NCBI GenBank assembly: GCA_030248065.1 | Contig: JASAMV010008662.1 | Span: 1-64,000, forward strand | Origin: Rhynchonema sp. JSB1_4 | Taxonomy: Eukaryota; Nematoda; Chromadorea; Monhysterida; Xyalidae | DNA length: 64,000 nt | Direction: 5' to 3' | Shown: positions 13,924 to 31,487 of the stretch, in pieces | Layout of the letters: each line of letters opens with the position of its first letter | Numbering within the stretch: the first letter of the stretch is position 1 | Translations under genes and position numbers: made by a program | The notes under the pieces: generated by a model | What the model was told of the DNA's origin: nothing | The model's input: only the letters and a program-made list of their open reading frames with translations | The model's database searches: none

Positions 13924-14579
13924 AAAGGGATGGGCAAAAAAATTTAAAAAAAATTTTTTTAGAAAGGTTTTTGAAAAAAATTTCATTTTTAAAAATTTTT
14001 TTCAACTTTACGGGGGAACAAAGTGTTCTAAAACGTCCAACAATGGCCTTTTTGGGGGTCATTTTTTCTCAAGGGTCGAAAAATTTTCTTCACAAAATCA
14101 CATTTGGGTCATGTATTTGGTACCTGAGATGCCACAAGTGATGTTATTATACCTTCACGTGATACATGAGACACAGTATGCATATACCTACATGGTACTT
14201 CGATGTCATACCCTATCGGGTCGATCATATACGACCGATTCAGCGACCCGACAATTATTTCTGCAGCTTATATTCTCAATTCTGTGTGGTTTATGAGTGA
14301 ATCTTGCTTATTCAAACACAAACTGTTGTGTATGATACCACAGTGTAGCAATCATTGGTCCATATCAAGCACAGACTGTTGAATCGCACCGCAATAACGT
14401 AAACACCCTTCATAAGTGATGCAAATCAAGTCACAAAATAAGTGACGTCAATTAAAGTTGCATTTTTTCGCGTTTCTGGGCGTTTTCAGGCAAATTTGGT
14501 CAAATTTCCCCGAATCTGAGACTTTAAAAAAAATTTTTTAATTTTTTTAAAACTTGTTTAAATTTTTTTTCCAACCCTG
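13924..14579. mobile_element. hAT-like miniature element, degenerate left end (copy 4)
   Basis: The left tip is mutated (GGGATGGGCAAAA) and the right end is intact (CCAACCCTG). The interior matches copies 2, 3 and 5, including CAGCTTATATTCTCAATTC. No target duplication could be read. Confidence 0.65.
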
Positions 14580-14689
14580 GTACTGTGTGTTTTCACTTTT
14601 TTAGAAGCCATCACCGTACACATAGCACGCAAACACGTTGTTCTCTCTCTTTCTTTTCGCTTCAGATTTGTGTTCCACTCGTTGCAATT

Positions 14690-15290
14690 TTCAAAAATTT
14701 GGCAATTCAACAACATGAACAACAACAACAGCAGCAGCAGACTGAAGATACAGTATGCAAAACAGTGATTTGGTCAAGTATACATTGTGAACTGCAGCGT
14801 TCAACTCCGGACCGTCACTGAACACTCCGTGCGGGTCGCGCCTCACCTGGTCCCGAAACGAGACAACCATCATCATCCCAGCGTGGAGTGTTTTTGATTT
14901 GTGGTTTTCCCAAATGCGTATCTCGATATCCGAGCGTTTTTTCTGCTTTGGTGCCATGACACCTGGTGTACTCAGATGCACCTGCAACCGGCACACGAGC
15001 TCAACGGCTGAGGCCATATCATGGCCTCCGGCGTCACACAAACGGTCCGCCTCGGTGCCGTGAGCGTATGACGCGTGTTCATGGAACAGCAGCTAAAAAC
15101 CGCGGACTCGAGAAAACGCACCCAAGAGCCGATGAACTTATTGTTCTGGAAAGCTTTTATATAATACATGCCCTATTGAAACAGGATGGTGTTGGAAGCG
15201 GCGCGGATTTCAATCGATATTTGCATGCTGATGTGTGTCGTGGGCCAACAAGGCAGTGGTTCCGTTTCCGTATATATTAAGTACGACTGA
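14690..15290. repeat. Partial copy of the CA-apex foldback
   Basis: It contains CAAAACAGTGATTTGGTCA, GAACTGCAGCGTTCAACTCC and ATTGAAACAGGATGGTGTTG, all diverged matches to the 11.9-13.3 kb foldback. It looks like one arm only. No gene is supported from 15290 to 15798. Confidence 0.5.
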
Positions 15291-15798
15291 TTTACTAACG
15301 CTTGATTTCGTCCTGTGCCATGAGATTTGGGCTTATATTCATGACGTCTACGCGCGTCGTCCACACGCAGCCTGAACAAGGCGCAGCCCGCATCACGTGG
15401 CGCTGCGTTGACCATTAACGTTGACGAGCAAACAATTAGCCGACTCTTGTCAGCTCATGTTGCTATGCCATTTGCCAACGCTAACTGTGCGCCACGCAGT
15501 ATTATGTTCTACACACCGGCGTCTGAATTCAGAAGGCGTATGCAGCGTCATACAAGCACATTCGCGACTTTTCACAATGGAAAACTTGTGTAGTATCAAC
15601 ACCATGGCGATCAGTCAATATACTGAACTTAGCGAAATCACCGCGAAACTGTGAAGTGGAAAAACAATCGACCCTTTTTATGAACAGCGCCCACAACGTA
15701 GAAAATAAACATTCATACGCGATAATACAGTGGGCAGGGCACCCACGCCCCGGGGTTGGGTTAAAAAAAGTAAAACAAAAGCTCGGCACTTTTTCGGC

Positions 15799-16048
15799 TT
15801 ATATAGTAAATTTCCAAATTCGTTGCCGCACAGTAAAATACGCCCCATACTTAATGTCACGTTCTAAACCCGAACGCTAACCATGCGCGGTTCTGAAACA
15901 TTGCGCGCAGCTGCCTGGCTGGCTGGCAAGCTGCGTGTGTGTTGGCTGTCCGAATGTTTCACAAGTTGAATTTCGGGTTTAGAACCTGACATTAACTATG
16001 GGGCGTACTTTACTGTGCGGCAGCGAATTTGGAAATTTACTATATAAA
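15799..16048. repeat. Foldback, GCACAGTAAAATACGCC family
   Basis: The left arm has TATATAGTAAATTTCC, GCACAGTAAAATACGCCCCA and TTCTAAACCCGAA. All return inverted on the right. The apex contains GAAACATT (15895-15902) and its complement AATGTTTC (15953-15960). A diverged copy is in the LRAT-gene intron at 38400-38628. Confidence 0.8.
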
Positions 16049-16270
16049 AGCAGGAATCAATGTTCGTCCACCTTTATTTTACAACCTTTTTTTATACTTC
16101 CCCCAGCAATTGTTGACATTGAGGACGGGAATTTTTGTGGTCCCAAGAAAAAGTAAATCCTAAGACAAATTCTATTAGTTAGAAAAGTAAAAAAAGTTAG
16201 ATAACAAATTAATTTTAAATGCAGCGCTGCCTATGCCCTATAACCATGCCAAAGCACTACGTTGATTAGT

Positions 16271-16554
16271 TGGTATTGGTGGCACAATGACGATATAAGA
16301 ATTCATCAAATTAATCCTGATTTTCACGTTCAGTCACTCTTAACCACTACACTATTTGTGATTCTCACAAAACATTTTCAGCTGAAAATAATATAGCAGA
16401 GCATCCACGTTGTTGCGGGTCTGAAACATTTTGGTGAATGCATAGTTTGGGTGCGATCGCGCAACGCAACGTCACTGCCCCGTCACTTTCCGCTTTACGA
16501 TTCAGGAAAAACACTTGACCAATTCTTATAAAGTCATTGTGCGACCAACACCCG
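16271..16554. repeat. Foldback, CACAATGAC/GTCATTGTG family
   Basis: Left arm GGTGGCACAATGACGATATA with AAGAATTCATCAAA; right arm TTGACCAATTCTTATAAAGTC then ATTGTGCGACCAACACC. The internal word TCTGAAACATTTT is near 16421. A close copy is at 42564-42850 and a right half lies around 41831-41975. Confidence 0.7.
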
Positions 16555-16566
16555 TTGTTTCTATAA

Positions 16567-17326
16567 GGGCGGACTTAGGTTGAACACGGAAACCGGAACA
16601 CGGAAATAATTTACATAGAAGCCAGTTTCATGGATTTCCGTGCACGGAAATATTTCCGTGCCACGGAAATATTTCCGGTTTCCGTGTTCCGTGATTTTTT
16701 TATATTCACGGAACACGGAAATATTTCCGTGTCAGTAGTTGCTGTTTGCGTCAACACTCGGGCTTTTGACGTCAGCACGCTGGCTTTTGTCATCACCACC
16801 GCAAAAACACCGTTTTCGTGCCTGAAGCATTTCCGTGTTCCGTGGCACGGAAATATTTCCGTGTTCCGTGATTCTCAAAAATTATCACGGAACACGGAAC
16901 ACGGAAATATTTCCGTGTTCCGGTTTCAGTGTTCAACCTAAGGGCGAACTTAGGTTGAACACGGAAACCGGAACACGGAAATAATTTACATACAAACCAG
17001 TTTCGTGGATTTCCGTGCACGGAAATATTTCCGTGGCACGGAAATAATTCCGGTTTCCGTGTTCCGTGTTTTTTTATTTTCACAGAACACGGAAATATTT
17101 CCGTGTGAATAGTTGTTGCTGTTTGCGTCAACACGCGGGCTTTTGACGTCAGCACGCTGGCTTTTGTCATCATCACTGCAAAAGCACCGTTTGCGTGCCT
17201 GAATCATTTCCGTGTTCCGTGGCACGGAAATATTTCCGTGTTCCGTGATTCTCCAAAATATTCACGGAACACGGAACACGGAAATATTTCCGTGTTCCGG
17301 TTTCCGTGTTCAACCTAAGTCCGCCC
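16567..17326. mobile_element. Tandem pair of Harbinger-like elements, ACGGAACACGG arms
   Basis: It begins after TAA (16564-16566) with GGGCGGACTTAGGTTGAAC and ends GTTCAACCTAAGTCCGCCC before TAA (17327-17329). A junction of two head-to-tail units near 16936 reads CAACCTAAGGGCGAACTTAGG. Each unit contains the shared core TGTTTGCGTCAACAC then GTCAGCACGCTGGC. A leftover GTCCGCCCTAA follows. Confidence 0.8.
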
Positions 17327-17329
17327 TAA

Positions 17330-18133
17330 GTCCGCCCTAAAACGCACAATGACATCACAGTTGTGTTATCAATAATTGAAAAAATGTCTGTTGCCTAACT
17401 ACTGTATGCTGTTTGTTTGATGGCAGTTCATTCGGATTTCTTGAGTACCTCACTATACGCTTGCCGTCGTTCCAGTCAAGATCACAGAAAAACTCAGAAT
17501 TGCACCTTTTCATTCATCCGAAACATCAGGTGCCTCCCATTGACATCCCTCCACAATCATATTGAAAAACACACGTCAAAATGTTCCAAATGTAAATGTC
17601 ACATCTATGCTCACGGCGGGTAGAAAATTTTTTTGGGCATATTGCAAAAACAACCAAGACGCCTTCTGTCGATGTTTTGATGACTCAGCCAAACAGCGGT
17701 ATACTGGATAGGCTTACAAAGGTACCCAACTTTCAGAAATTGTGCGCACTTTGCGTTAGACCCCCGTTATCTAACCATTTTGTGCTAACATCGGTACTGG
17801 CCCTGTGCTGACTGGTCATGCGCACATTTTGCATCGCTTGTAGGCCGCTTGTAGCTGATATTTTTGTTCTTGCACGTGTCATCGTGTACTAGTGCTTGTG
17901 CACTTTCGCCTTCAGAGGAAACCGCTAAAAAGGTTTGCTGTTGGTCCGAGTGCCCTCTGATGGTCAATTTTCTGATATTTTTCCCATTTTTCTGTCGGAT
18001 AAAAATTTAATAAGACAGCGAAAAAGGCTCAGTTTCTGCTTTTTTCAAAGAGAAAAACCGCCCACCGCATGTACACCTTCATTTTTCCGAATCAAGATCG
18101 AAATTTTCAGCACTGAATAAGAAAATACAAAAA
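17330..18133 (+). other. Upstream region of the START gene
   Basis: About 800 bp of non-repetitive, T-rich sequence before the ATG, presumably promoter and 5' UTR. I see no clear TATA box or second gene. Confidence 0.4.
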
Positions 18134-23475
<5,342 letters not shown>

Positions 23476-23523
23476 GAAATGTGATTCTGTTTTTTTATTT
23501 ATTTCAACGATTGTATTCCTTCG

Positions 23524-23529
23524 AATAAA
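23524..23529 (+). promoter_or_regulatory. Poly(A) signal of the START gene
   Basis: AATAAA lies 49 bp after the stop codon. TTTATT words just before it could serve the convergent arrestin gene on the other strand. Confidence 0.6.
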
Positions 23530-23932
23530 TAAGAGGGCCACAAAACACGATATTTTTAATTTATGAGCTGGTGTTTGATCCAGAATGATTTGCATGCAGA
23601 CATTTTTACCTATTCTGTTGTTTCATCACAATTTGGCGCAATCAATAAAATATCAATGGTGAGCGGTAACAACGATAGAAAGTTCCTAACTGATTTAGGT
23701 TTCTTTCAAGAACGAGATCATTTGCGAAATTTGATACCATTATCGAGGAGCAAAAGCAGGTGCAAATAGGCATTTTTAAAAGTCATCAGCCAGAGCTCTT
23801 CCAAAAGGTCTGTTTCATCCTAAAATGAAAGTATGTAGGTGTCTAATAAAGTTGCGGAGTTTGTACGCCGCATGCAAGCTGCATACAGTATCAATGTCGG
23901 TCACATAGCTACCTATATACAGTAGCTAGCTA

Positions 23933-26900
23933 TCAACAAGTTATCATCAGTGCTCCCAGCCCCTTCAATGTCGGATTGTTGTCCAGATTTAAGTCATGCT
24001 TCCGGTCTCTGCAACAGCAAGTTTGAATACAAAATTTCCTTTCTGGTGATGTAAGTACAGTTTCAACCATAAAGTATGACCCAAAGAAGAAAATACTGTA
24101 GCTCGCACCTCGGATAGCGCAGTTTCGGTAGCTCAATTTTTCGGTTGCCGTTTGCGTCTTCGAGAATACGATGCGTTAATGTGAATGGCATGTCTAGAAC
24201 ACAGTGGTAAATATTGCTTGGTGTTCACGTCAAGGTATGTCATGCAGGTGCTGCAACCCATACAAGAGTTTCGTGTGTAACTAAAATTATCTCGGAGGTC
24301 AAAGATGCAACCAAAATATTGTTACTACAAAATATTCAGATGGTTTCAGTGTTGAGAATCCTCACAAAAAGAGTAGATTGGATGCTGATTGCTAACCGGC
24401 AACTAGACGTTCTCCGGGTATATCGAGCACGACACGCACCTTGTACTGCACCAGGATGCCTTGCAGATACTTGTCTATGTTCTGATACGCCCTGAAATGG
24501 CGCAGCTGCCAATCGTCGGTCTGGGGTTACGATGAGTTAAATCAGACTCGAGGGCATGAGCACTTTACGTTCGCCCACGGTTGGACCAAGCAAGAGCGTT
24601 TGGGCCGTGTTTTGCGATTAGAAGCACAAATTTCAACCAGCAGCGTAAAAATTTTGGTGTTTCGTCCCATAGATCAAATGAACAGCATAACGTTGTTAGA
24701 ACTGAGCGCTTCTGCAAACGATTCATCGAAAAAAGCAAAGCCACTGTCTGAACAAAAAATAGCTTCTGCATTGACGTTGTCCAATCGTATAGTTGCTGTG
24801 TTTGCTTCAGATGTGATGTGTAGCGCAGAAACTACCGTAGTATGGATACTGTACCTGCATTCAGTTTTGGTGTAAAGGCCTAACTATACTTCGTTCTCTC
24901 AGAGAACAAAGAACAAATTCTCGCGCGCTGATTGGTCCACGTATGTTCAACAGCCAATCAGCGCGCGAGAATTTGTTCTTTGTTCTCTGAGAGAACGAAG
25001 TATACGTAGTTAGACCTCAACATTACTGTAACTTACACGGTGGTTGATGCCAGATTGAATCTCTCGGCGTCCTTCAGTCGTCCGTCAACGATTTTGCCAG
25101 TTTCATTGCCGCCGAGTCCAGGATACAAACCGTACACTTGGTTCAACGTGCCACCTTCACCGACTGGGAAGCCGTCCCTTCAAAACGGGAATGTTACCCG
25201 TCTGTCACCTGGCCAAAGAGCAACCAAGTTGCGTGGAGCCCCGTTCGGTCCACTTGGCTGGTTTGATCAGTGGTTGCCCTGGAGCTCACAATCATAACAC
25301 TTGGTCTAGAGAATGATAATTCCGATTATCCAGATGCGGTTAAAGCTTCCCTACCCCAGCGCAAGTGGGACCTTTTTCGGAAACTCTCCGAGCCAGCCTC
25401 GCTCGGCATTGCTGTAGATACTGTAAATGCGGAATGGCAAATTTCTGCATTCCGCATTCCGCGTTTATCTGCTCACCTTTGCGAAATTTTGAATTTCTGG
25501 AAGTAAATTTATGCTTTTGGTCAAACATCTCAGTTGCTGTTTGCGCTAACACGCAGCATTTGAGGTCAGCACGCTGGAAGTTGTCATCGTCACCCAAGCA
25601 CGCACCACTCCGCAAAGGTGAGCAGATAAACGGGGAATGCGGAATGCAGAAATTTCCCTTTCCGCGTTTATCTGCTCACCAATTTCCGCATTCCACATTT
25701 ATCTAATCGCAGCCGTTTTGACAACACTTTTAAATAAAACAAGATCATTCTTCGTTTGGCATAGCATCCTTTTGAACAAAGCCCTTAATCATCCGGTGGG
25801 GGGGTGGTTGTATATCGCCGATGGGGCTTTGTGAGTGCAGCATGATGAGATTATGCATTTGTTCAGGATAAAACTCTGTCAAAACTGGCTAAAACCGTAT
25901 CTTGCAGTTGCCCAAACTTGCTGAAAAGAGCAACAGACCGGCTTTCTATCTTGGCCACCTTTTGTTTGTAGGCTTCCTGCACGAACACGTAACTCTCGAC
26001 CTCCTGCTGAACAATCGCAGTCAATTTGTTGATGTTTTTGGTGCTGTTGTTCTGAATGTTCACGTACAACAGAATCGAGTCGCCGTGGTGGTACGTCTGC
26101 GAGAATGAAAATAGCAGACTTTTTTAAACTAAATCATTAAAACAAGTTTAATGCTATTTTTTTAACCATTTTCAAATTGGAGGACAGGTATTATGTATGT
26201 AGGTATGTCGGTAACCGGTAGATCAGGCAATGTGCGTGGTGCACGAAGTGTTCAAAACTGTACCTTGAGCGAATGCCGAAGAAGTGCAGTTGAAAATTTC
26301 CAAAAAAAGTAAAAAATTATTGTGCGACGGTTCAGTCCTGGGGCACAGGTTCAGACCCGGCCAATCAGGCCCGGCCGATTCAGGCCCGGCTGGAGCCTAA
26401 GCTTGAGCCTATAAAAGAGTCAAATATGCTGGGCCTGAATTGGCCCGGCCTGAAAAACTGGCCCTGAAAAGGTCGGGCTTGAACGTCTGGGCCTGAAAAG
26501 TCGCGGAATAGTAAAAAATAATTGAGAACATCTTAAACTCAAAAACGAGTCACTAAGCAGACATTAACCCACATATTTGTCCAGTGAGCAGTCCAAATAC
26601 ACGCGTCCGCCATCTTTCATCCTTTTACTCAAGTTGTGACTGGATGGTGTTTCGTCTGGGGCTGGTGGGATCACGGATAGTTTACGAATGATCATCCGAA
26701 CCACGCTGTGACAAGTAAGATACAATTGGAGCAAAAAGTTGTCATCTTTGTTTTTTGCTTTGAGTGTTTCTACATACATAAACACCGTGTGGCAAGTGAA
26801 GGAAACCAATATGCGCGCTACTGTTTCTTGTATTTTACCTTCGTGTTTTTCAATTTTTAGCACTCAGATCGTTAGGGTCGGCAAGAGCGCGTTATTTTAT

Positions 26901-29900
26901 ATGTTGGAGCATGATCCACAAAGGCTCGCTTTTTTTGGCACTGGGAACAGGGCGAATGTCAGAAGTTCCAAACAAAACAAGGTGCATATTAATACTGCGT
27001 ATAGGTATAGTCCAGCCATTAGCTCATGACACTTTTATCCAGCTGAAAAGCTTGGTAGGATCCAGTGCGGTTCCGGTTCCGGTCGGCCCACGAAAAAGAA
27101 ATGAAAGAGAAATCGGTTTTTATTTTATTTTTGTGCGCCGTTTTCTCTGACATTGCCTTGCGGAGGAACAGTTTTTCACAACGGAACTTGAACCTCCTAA
27201 CCAAAAGTGCCATGAGCTGATGGATGGACTATACATACAGTCCGGTACGTGTTGGTATATGTAGGCATGTACGGCCCAGTGCTCCCTAACGTCCACTTCT
27301 GGGCTGAGCCTAGGCTTAGACTTAGGATTCCCACTTCTGGTTAGGCTTAGGCTTAGGCCTTACACTGAGTATTTTGATAGGGGAGTGTGCAGCCTAAGCC
27401 TGAAACAAAGCCAATAAATGCTGGACGGTAGTGAACACTGGACCGTAATGATACGGAACTGGTTGGTATACATCTACAGACTGACTGGTTGGTATGAAGT
27501 TTCCTCTCGTCTTCCAACCCCCATCGATCAGTCGCCGCATACGCACGCACCATATAATCGATGCCGCAATCCTGCAAGACAGAGATCTTTTTTGTGTTAT
27601 TTGTGACATGAGAAAAAGTTTTCGATTCAGGGTTATTATGATGAATTTATGCCAGGGTAAGGTCAAGATCTTCGCTTTTGCTGCAGGGTTAGGCACGCAG
27701 GGCGTATGATGACGCAGCGGGAGCAATTTCAGACGAAAGGGTAATCCTTGACAAATGTGTGTATGCAGTGTATAGTTGTTCATGGATTATGCTCACGCTT
27801 ATAGATTCAGGCTCATCTGTGGTCCTAGATAGGCTCAGTTCTCGCTTCATGTAGGTTTATGCTTAGGCCTAGGTTCAGGCAGATTCAGGCATGTAACCTG
27901 CCAGTTGCGACCGGGCAGTGGATGTACAGCGATGGACACAGCTGCCTGTTCAGGAATCTCGAACCAGAACGGATACAAGGCCGCACCGCGACCAAGCTTT
28001 TCCTTCAGGTAAATCTGCCGCTCCGACAATTTGCGTGTGTTCTCTGCCAGTGGCGGGTAGGCCTGTAACATTGGATTTTTAGGCAATTTTCGTGTTTAGG
28101 CAATTAATATTTTAAGGCCAACCTGAAAGTGCATCTCGGTCAAGTATTTGATGTTTGGCACGCCAATAATGTCCAGATCACTCGTTCCGTACTCGAACAC
28201 ACCCAGAAGACTCACCCACACCTTTTTGTCCCCGACAATCTGATCCGGGTCGATCAACACCATGCCCTCTGCAACCAATAAAGATGTGCTCAACATGCGG
28301 TGCGCGCGAGTTAATTCTAGAATCCGTTGCCGGAGTGTATATTAACATAGAGTGTGCTATACAAATACGATTCACTTCGAGCTCACTATCTCGGCTGAGA
28401 AGCTGCGTTTGGAAATGATGGCCGGTATGCAGTTTTCTGGGGGTATCCCCCCCCAATTGACAAAATGCTCCCAAGCGGTGTTTTACGTAGTGAATGTCTT
28501 CATAATGAACGTAATAGTGGGGTGGCGTTCACTGTAGAAGTTTCTCTGCACTCTTGTTAAGAACGTGGGGTGGTAAGAATCGCAAAGTACGGTTCACAAA
28601 ACTGAAATTTTGGATATGGTTTTTTTGATTGGAAATCAATGCCACAACATATTTAGGAATGCTCTCCAAGTTTGGCGTTCCAAATGTAAGTATACTTTCA
28701 GTAATTTCAATTTAAAGGTGCTCGGTTTGCATTTTTTGGGAAATTTTAAAAATGAAAAATGCTGAAAAAATAAATGTCAATCCAATTGGATCTCAGCCGA
28801 TAAACAACATTGGGCGCTGAAATTTGCACACATATAGCAGTTTTTTGTCCGCTTTTCAGCTGCGCAAAAATAGTTGCACGATATTGGATGCTTTCTTTTC
28901 CATTGCATTTTTTTTAAAAAATGTCAAAAAAACGAGTGCATCTCAGAAACACCCAATTTTAAAAAAGTCCTCACCGACGAATTCTTTCTATTGGGCCTCA
29001 AAATGTGCGCCATAAAATTCTGGTATTGGCGTATGAATGTGGTTTGTGACAAATTTGAATATTGTCGGCAATTTATGTTAGTATGAAGCAAAAAAATTTC
29101 GTCGTTTTATTTTCTTTCTTGTTTTGTCGTGGTGCGCAGTTCAATTGAATGACGGAATATGTAAAAATTGATGCATGTGTTTCCCAAATATGAGTTCTGA
29201 TGTGTATGCTGCTGAAACCGACATATGTGTTTCTTAACTGTAAATACCACGAGAGTGCTTTCAATTTATGTGCTTATCAAGGCAACCGTTTGTTAGGAAA
29301 ATGCAGCAAATCTGTGAATATCTATTCGTTTGTTTCAACTGTTGCCTATTTCTAAATGTTTTTGCATTGCATCCGGTTACGAAATAAAAAGTAATAATGG
29401 TAAAACGTTCACCCAAAACCCGCGACGCAAAACAAAGACACGCTACAGGGTTTGAACCTGTGCGACAGACACACGCACGCATGTTCAATGCTACGCCTAA
29501 CCGATTGCGCTACGCGATCCAGCCGCTGGCTTGCCTTAATGTGTTACATAAATGTAATTGCGCGTGCGCATGTGTGTTCTGCCGTTTACATAAAACGTGT
29601 TGTGCTGGAGCCATAACGTGTGTGTTGGCTGCTTGTATTGTGTGTGTTGTTGTTGTTGCTAGTTGCTCACCTCGTGTGATGCATCAAGTGACAGGTTGCA
29701 GCGAATTTTTGCCAGTCACGGCCGGTGCCAAATAGCTTGCATTTTTGACCTTGTATCCATTTTGATAGCTTGTCACGTGTCATGAACAAGCTGTTTACTT
29801 TCAGACCACGTTGACAAGCATCTTGTTGCCGTTCGTGACACCCACATCGGTCGTTTCTCCAATGTGAATCCGTGCAAAGAAAAAGACAAAAACGTGAGAG

Positions 29901-31487
29901 AAAAAAAACAAAAAATGTTCTTTATCTAAACTTTTCAGGAGATATTCAAATTTGTCACAAACCACACTTATAACCCAATATCAGAATTTTATGGCGCACA
30001 TTTTGAGACCAAATAGAAAGAATTCGTCGGTGAGGACTTTTTTAAAATTGGTTGTTTTTGATATGCACTAAATTTCAGAGCTGATTTTTGAAAAAATTAA
30101 CGGAAGAGAAAATGCAGCGAATTTTCGCATTTATTTTTACATGGTTGAAAAGTGGATAAAAAATTGACTATTATGTGTTATTTTCATTAAATAGCATCCT
30201 ATCTAAAACAAATGACAGCCTCATCAACATAAACTTGGTACATTTTTGGAATTTCAAGAAATCTTCGACCTGCCCACTTAAATGCGCCCATAACTATTTA
30301 ATGCTTTGGAGTTTGGATCCAAAATTTTGTATGTGTCTTAGTAAATGTAGTAGTCAACTTTTTGTGCAATATGAGCGAAATCCATTTTTTTCGGTTTGTG
30401 AACCCTATTCCATTGACACCTATCTGTTACTATTACCCCACGCTCTTAAGCTTAAAACGCACATGAATGCATGCGACGCACCGCTACGTTAACGCATCGA
30501 GGCATTGGGTAATAATATACAACAATAACATCAACGATTCCATAACGCACCTGAAATCAGGGTTGGGCAAAAAAAAAATTTTTTTTTTTAAAAAAAAAAA
30601 TTTTTTTTTTTTTAAAAAAAAGGTTTTTGAAAAAAATTTTTTTTTAAAAAAAAAAAAGGTTTTTGAAAAAAAATTTTTTTTTAAAAATTTTCGGGGGAAC
30701 AAAATGTTCTAAAACGTCCAAAAATGGCCTTTTTGGGGGTTATTTTTTGTCATTTTTTCTCAAGGGTCGAAAAATTTTCTTCACAAAATCACCTTTGGGG
30801 CATGTATTTGGTACCTAAGATACCCCAAATGATGTTATTATACCTTCCCTTGGTACATGGAACACAGTATGCATGTACCTACATGGTACTTTGATGTCAT
30901 ACCCCATCGGGTCGGTCATATACGACTGATTCAGCTGCCCGACAAGTATTTCTGCAGCTTATATTCTCAATTCTGTGTGGTTTATGAGTGAATCTTGCTT
31001 ATTCGGCCACAAACTGTTGTGTCCGATACCACAGAGCAGCAATCATCGGTCCATATCAAGCACAGACTGTTGGATCGTACCGAAATGACGTAAACACCGT
31101 TGATAAGTGATGCAAACCAAGTCACAAAAGTGACTTGTCAATTAAAGTTGTATTTTTTCGCGATTTTGCGCGTTTTTTAGGTATATTTGGTATATTTAGG
31201 CAAATTTGGTAAAATTTCCCCGAATCTCAGGCTTTTTAAAAAAAAATTTTTTTTTAAAAAAAAAATTTTTTTTTTAAAAAAAAAAACTTGTTTAAAAAAA
31301 AAATTTTTTTTTCCAACCCTGCCTGAAATCCCTGGACAAGCAAAACTGGTTTGATCAAGGTTCCAAAAATCGGCCAACCCCGTTCTCACCCACAGCCAAG
31401 TCACTCCCGTCGCCCACATAGCTGATGTAATTGCGTTGCGGCAGGAACAATGTCACTTGTTCGTTCGGACATGGCTTCTTGAACCAT
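23933..31487 (-). CDS. Arrestin, divergent (10 exons, first exon missing)
   Basis: Exons in reading order: 31390-31487, 28123-28268, 27898-28062, 27486-27571, 26573-26705, 25886-26096, 25037-25163, 24397-24491, 24109-24157, 23933-24008 (TGA). Phases agree throughout, giving about 395 residues. The expected few-residue first exon upstream was not found. The N-domain is seen in RWFKKPCPNEQVTLFLPQRN, VLIDPDQ, DLDIIG (finger-loop area), LYPFWFEIPE and DCGIDYMVRAY. The beta-strand VVRMIIRK keeps the Arg of the phosphate-sensor position. The C-domain is seen in LDCSLDKYTYHHGDS, NNSTKNINK, VDGRLKDAERFNLASTT (gate-loop Asp kept) and ILVQYKVRV. Arrestins bind activated phosphorylated GPCRs at the membrane. 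The 25886-26096 exon ends with an insertion relative to vertebrate arrestins. The last two exons (IELPKLRYPRDRK onward) are the least certain, supported by phase and a weak acceptor. No clathrin box LIELD-like motif is visible in the short tail. Confidence 0.9.
24885..25018. repeat. Near-perfect hairpin in arrestin intron
   Basis: AGGCCTAACTATACTTCGTT with CTCTCAGAGAACAAAG and CAAATTCTCGCGCGCTGATT is mirrored almost exactly on the right, with a short loop around GTCCACGTATGTTCAAC. A half copy (TACTTCGTTCTCTCACGGAA and AGCCAATCAGCG) lies at 33893-33955. Confidence 0.85.
25424..25713. mobile_element. Harbinger-like element, GCGGAATGCGG-arm subfamily (copy 1)
   Basis: In an arrestin intron. Arms are made of GCGGAATG and CATTCCGC words with GTTTATCTGCTCACC; both tips are degenerate. 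The central core has GTTGCTGTTTGCG and GTCAGCACGCTGGAAG. Better-preserved copies are at 33556 and 40771. Confidence 0.7.
26330..26500 (+). repeat. TTCAGGCCCGGC short tandem repeats
   Basis: Several imperfect units of TTCAGGCCCGGC and its relatives lie in an arrestin intron. The region resembles the GC-rich arm sequence of the GGCCCGG hAT-like family but has no clear ends. Confidence 0.45.
27270..27420 (+). repeat. CCTAGGCTTAGG-type short repeats
   Basis: Overlapping GCTTAGGCTTAGG and CTAGGCTTAG words in an arrestin intron. A second cluster is at 27780-27890. They may be the two arms of one old element around the 27486-27571 exon, but I could not define ends. Confidence 0.4.
28900..30080. repeat. 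Inverted repeat in arrestin intron 1
   Basis: About 130 bp on the left (CAATTTTAAAAAAGTCCTCA, CGACGAATTCTTTCTATT, TGCGCCATAAAATTCTG) returns inverted at 29943-30080. The loop is about 870 bp and holds a tRNA-like segment. Confidence 0.7.
29435..29530 (-). other. tRNA-like segment with A and B boxes
   Basis: On the minus strand an A-box-like TAGCGCAATCGGTTAGGCG (29494-29512) is followed by a B-box GGTTCAAACCC (29448-29458). The T arm pairs ACAGG with CCTGT and the D arm pairs, but the acceptor stem does not close and the anticodon stem is weak. It is more likely a tRNA-derived SINE or pseudogene than a functional tRNA. Confidence 0.45.
30558..31321. mobile_element. hAT-like miniature element, CAGGGTTGGGC family (copy 5)
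   Basis: CAGGGTTGGGCAAAA at left and CCAACCCTG at right, with perfect 8-bp duplications CCTGAAAT at 30550-30557 and 31322-31329. It sits in arrestin intron 1, 68 bp from the first recognised exon. Confidence 0.9.

Noticed and set aside
29800..29880. Possible extra arrestin exon on the minus strand
   Set aside because: None of its frames matches the N-domain, and the exons at 31390 and 28268 already join in phase with the expected residues.
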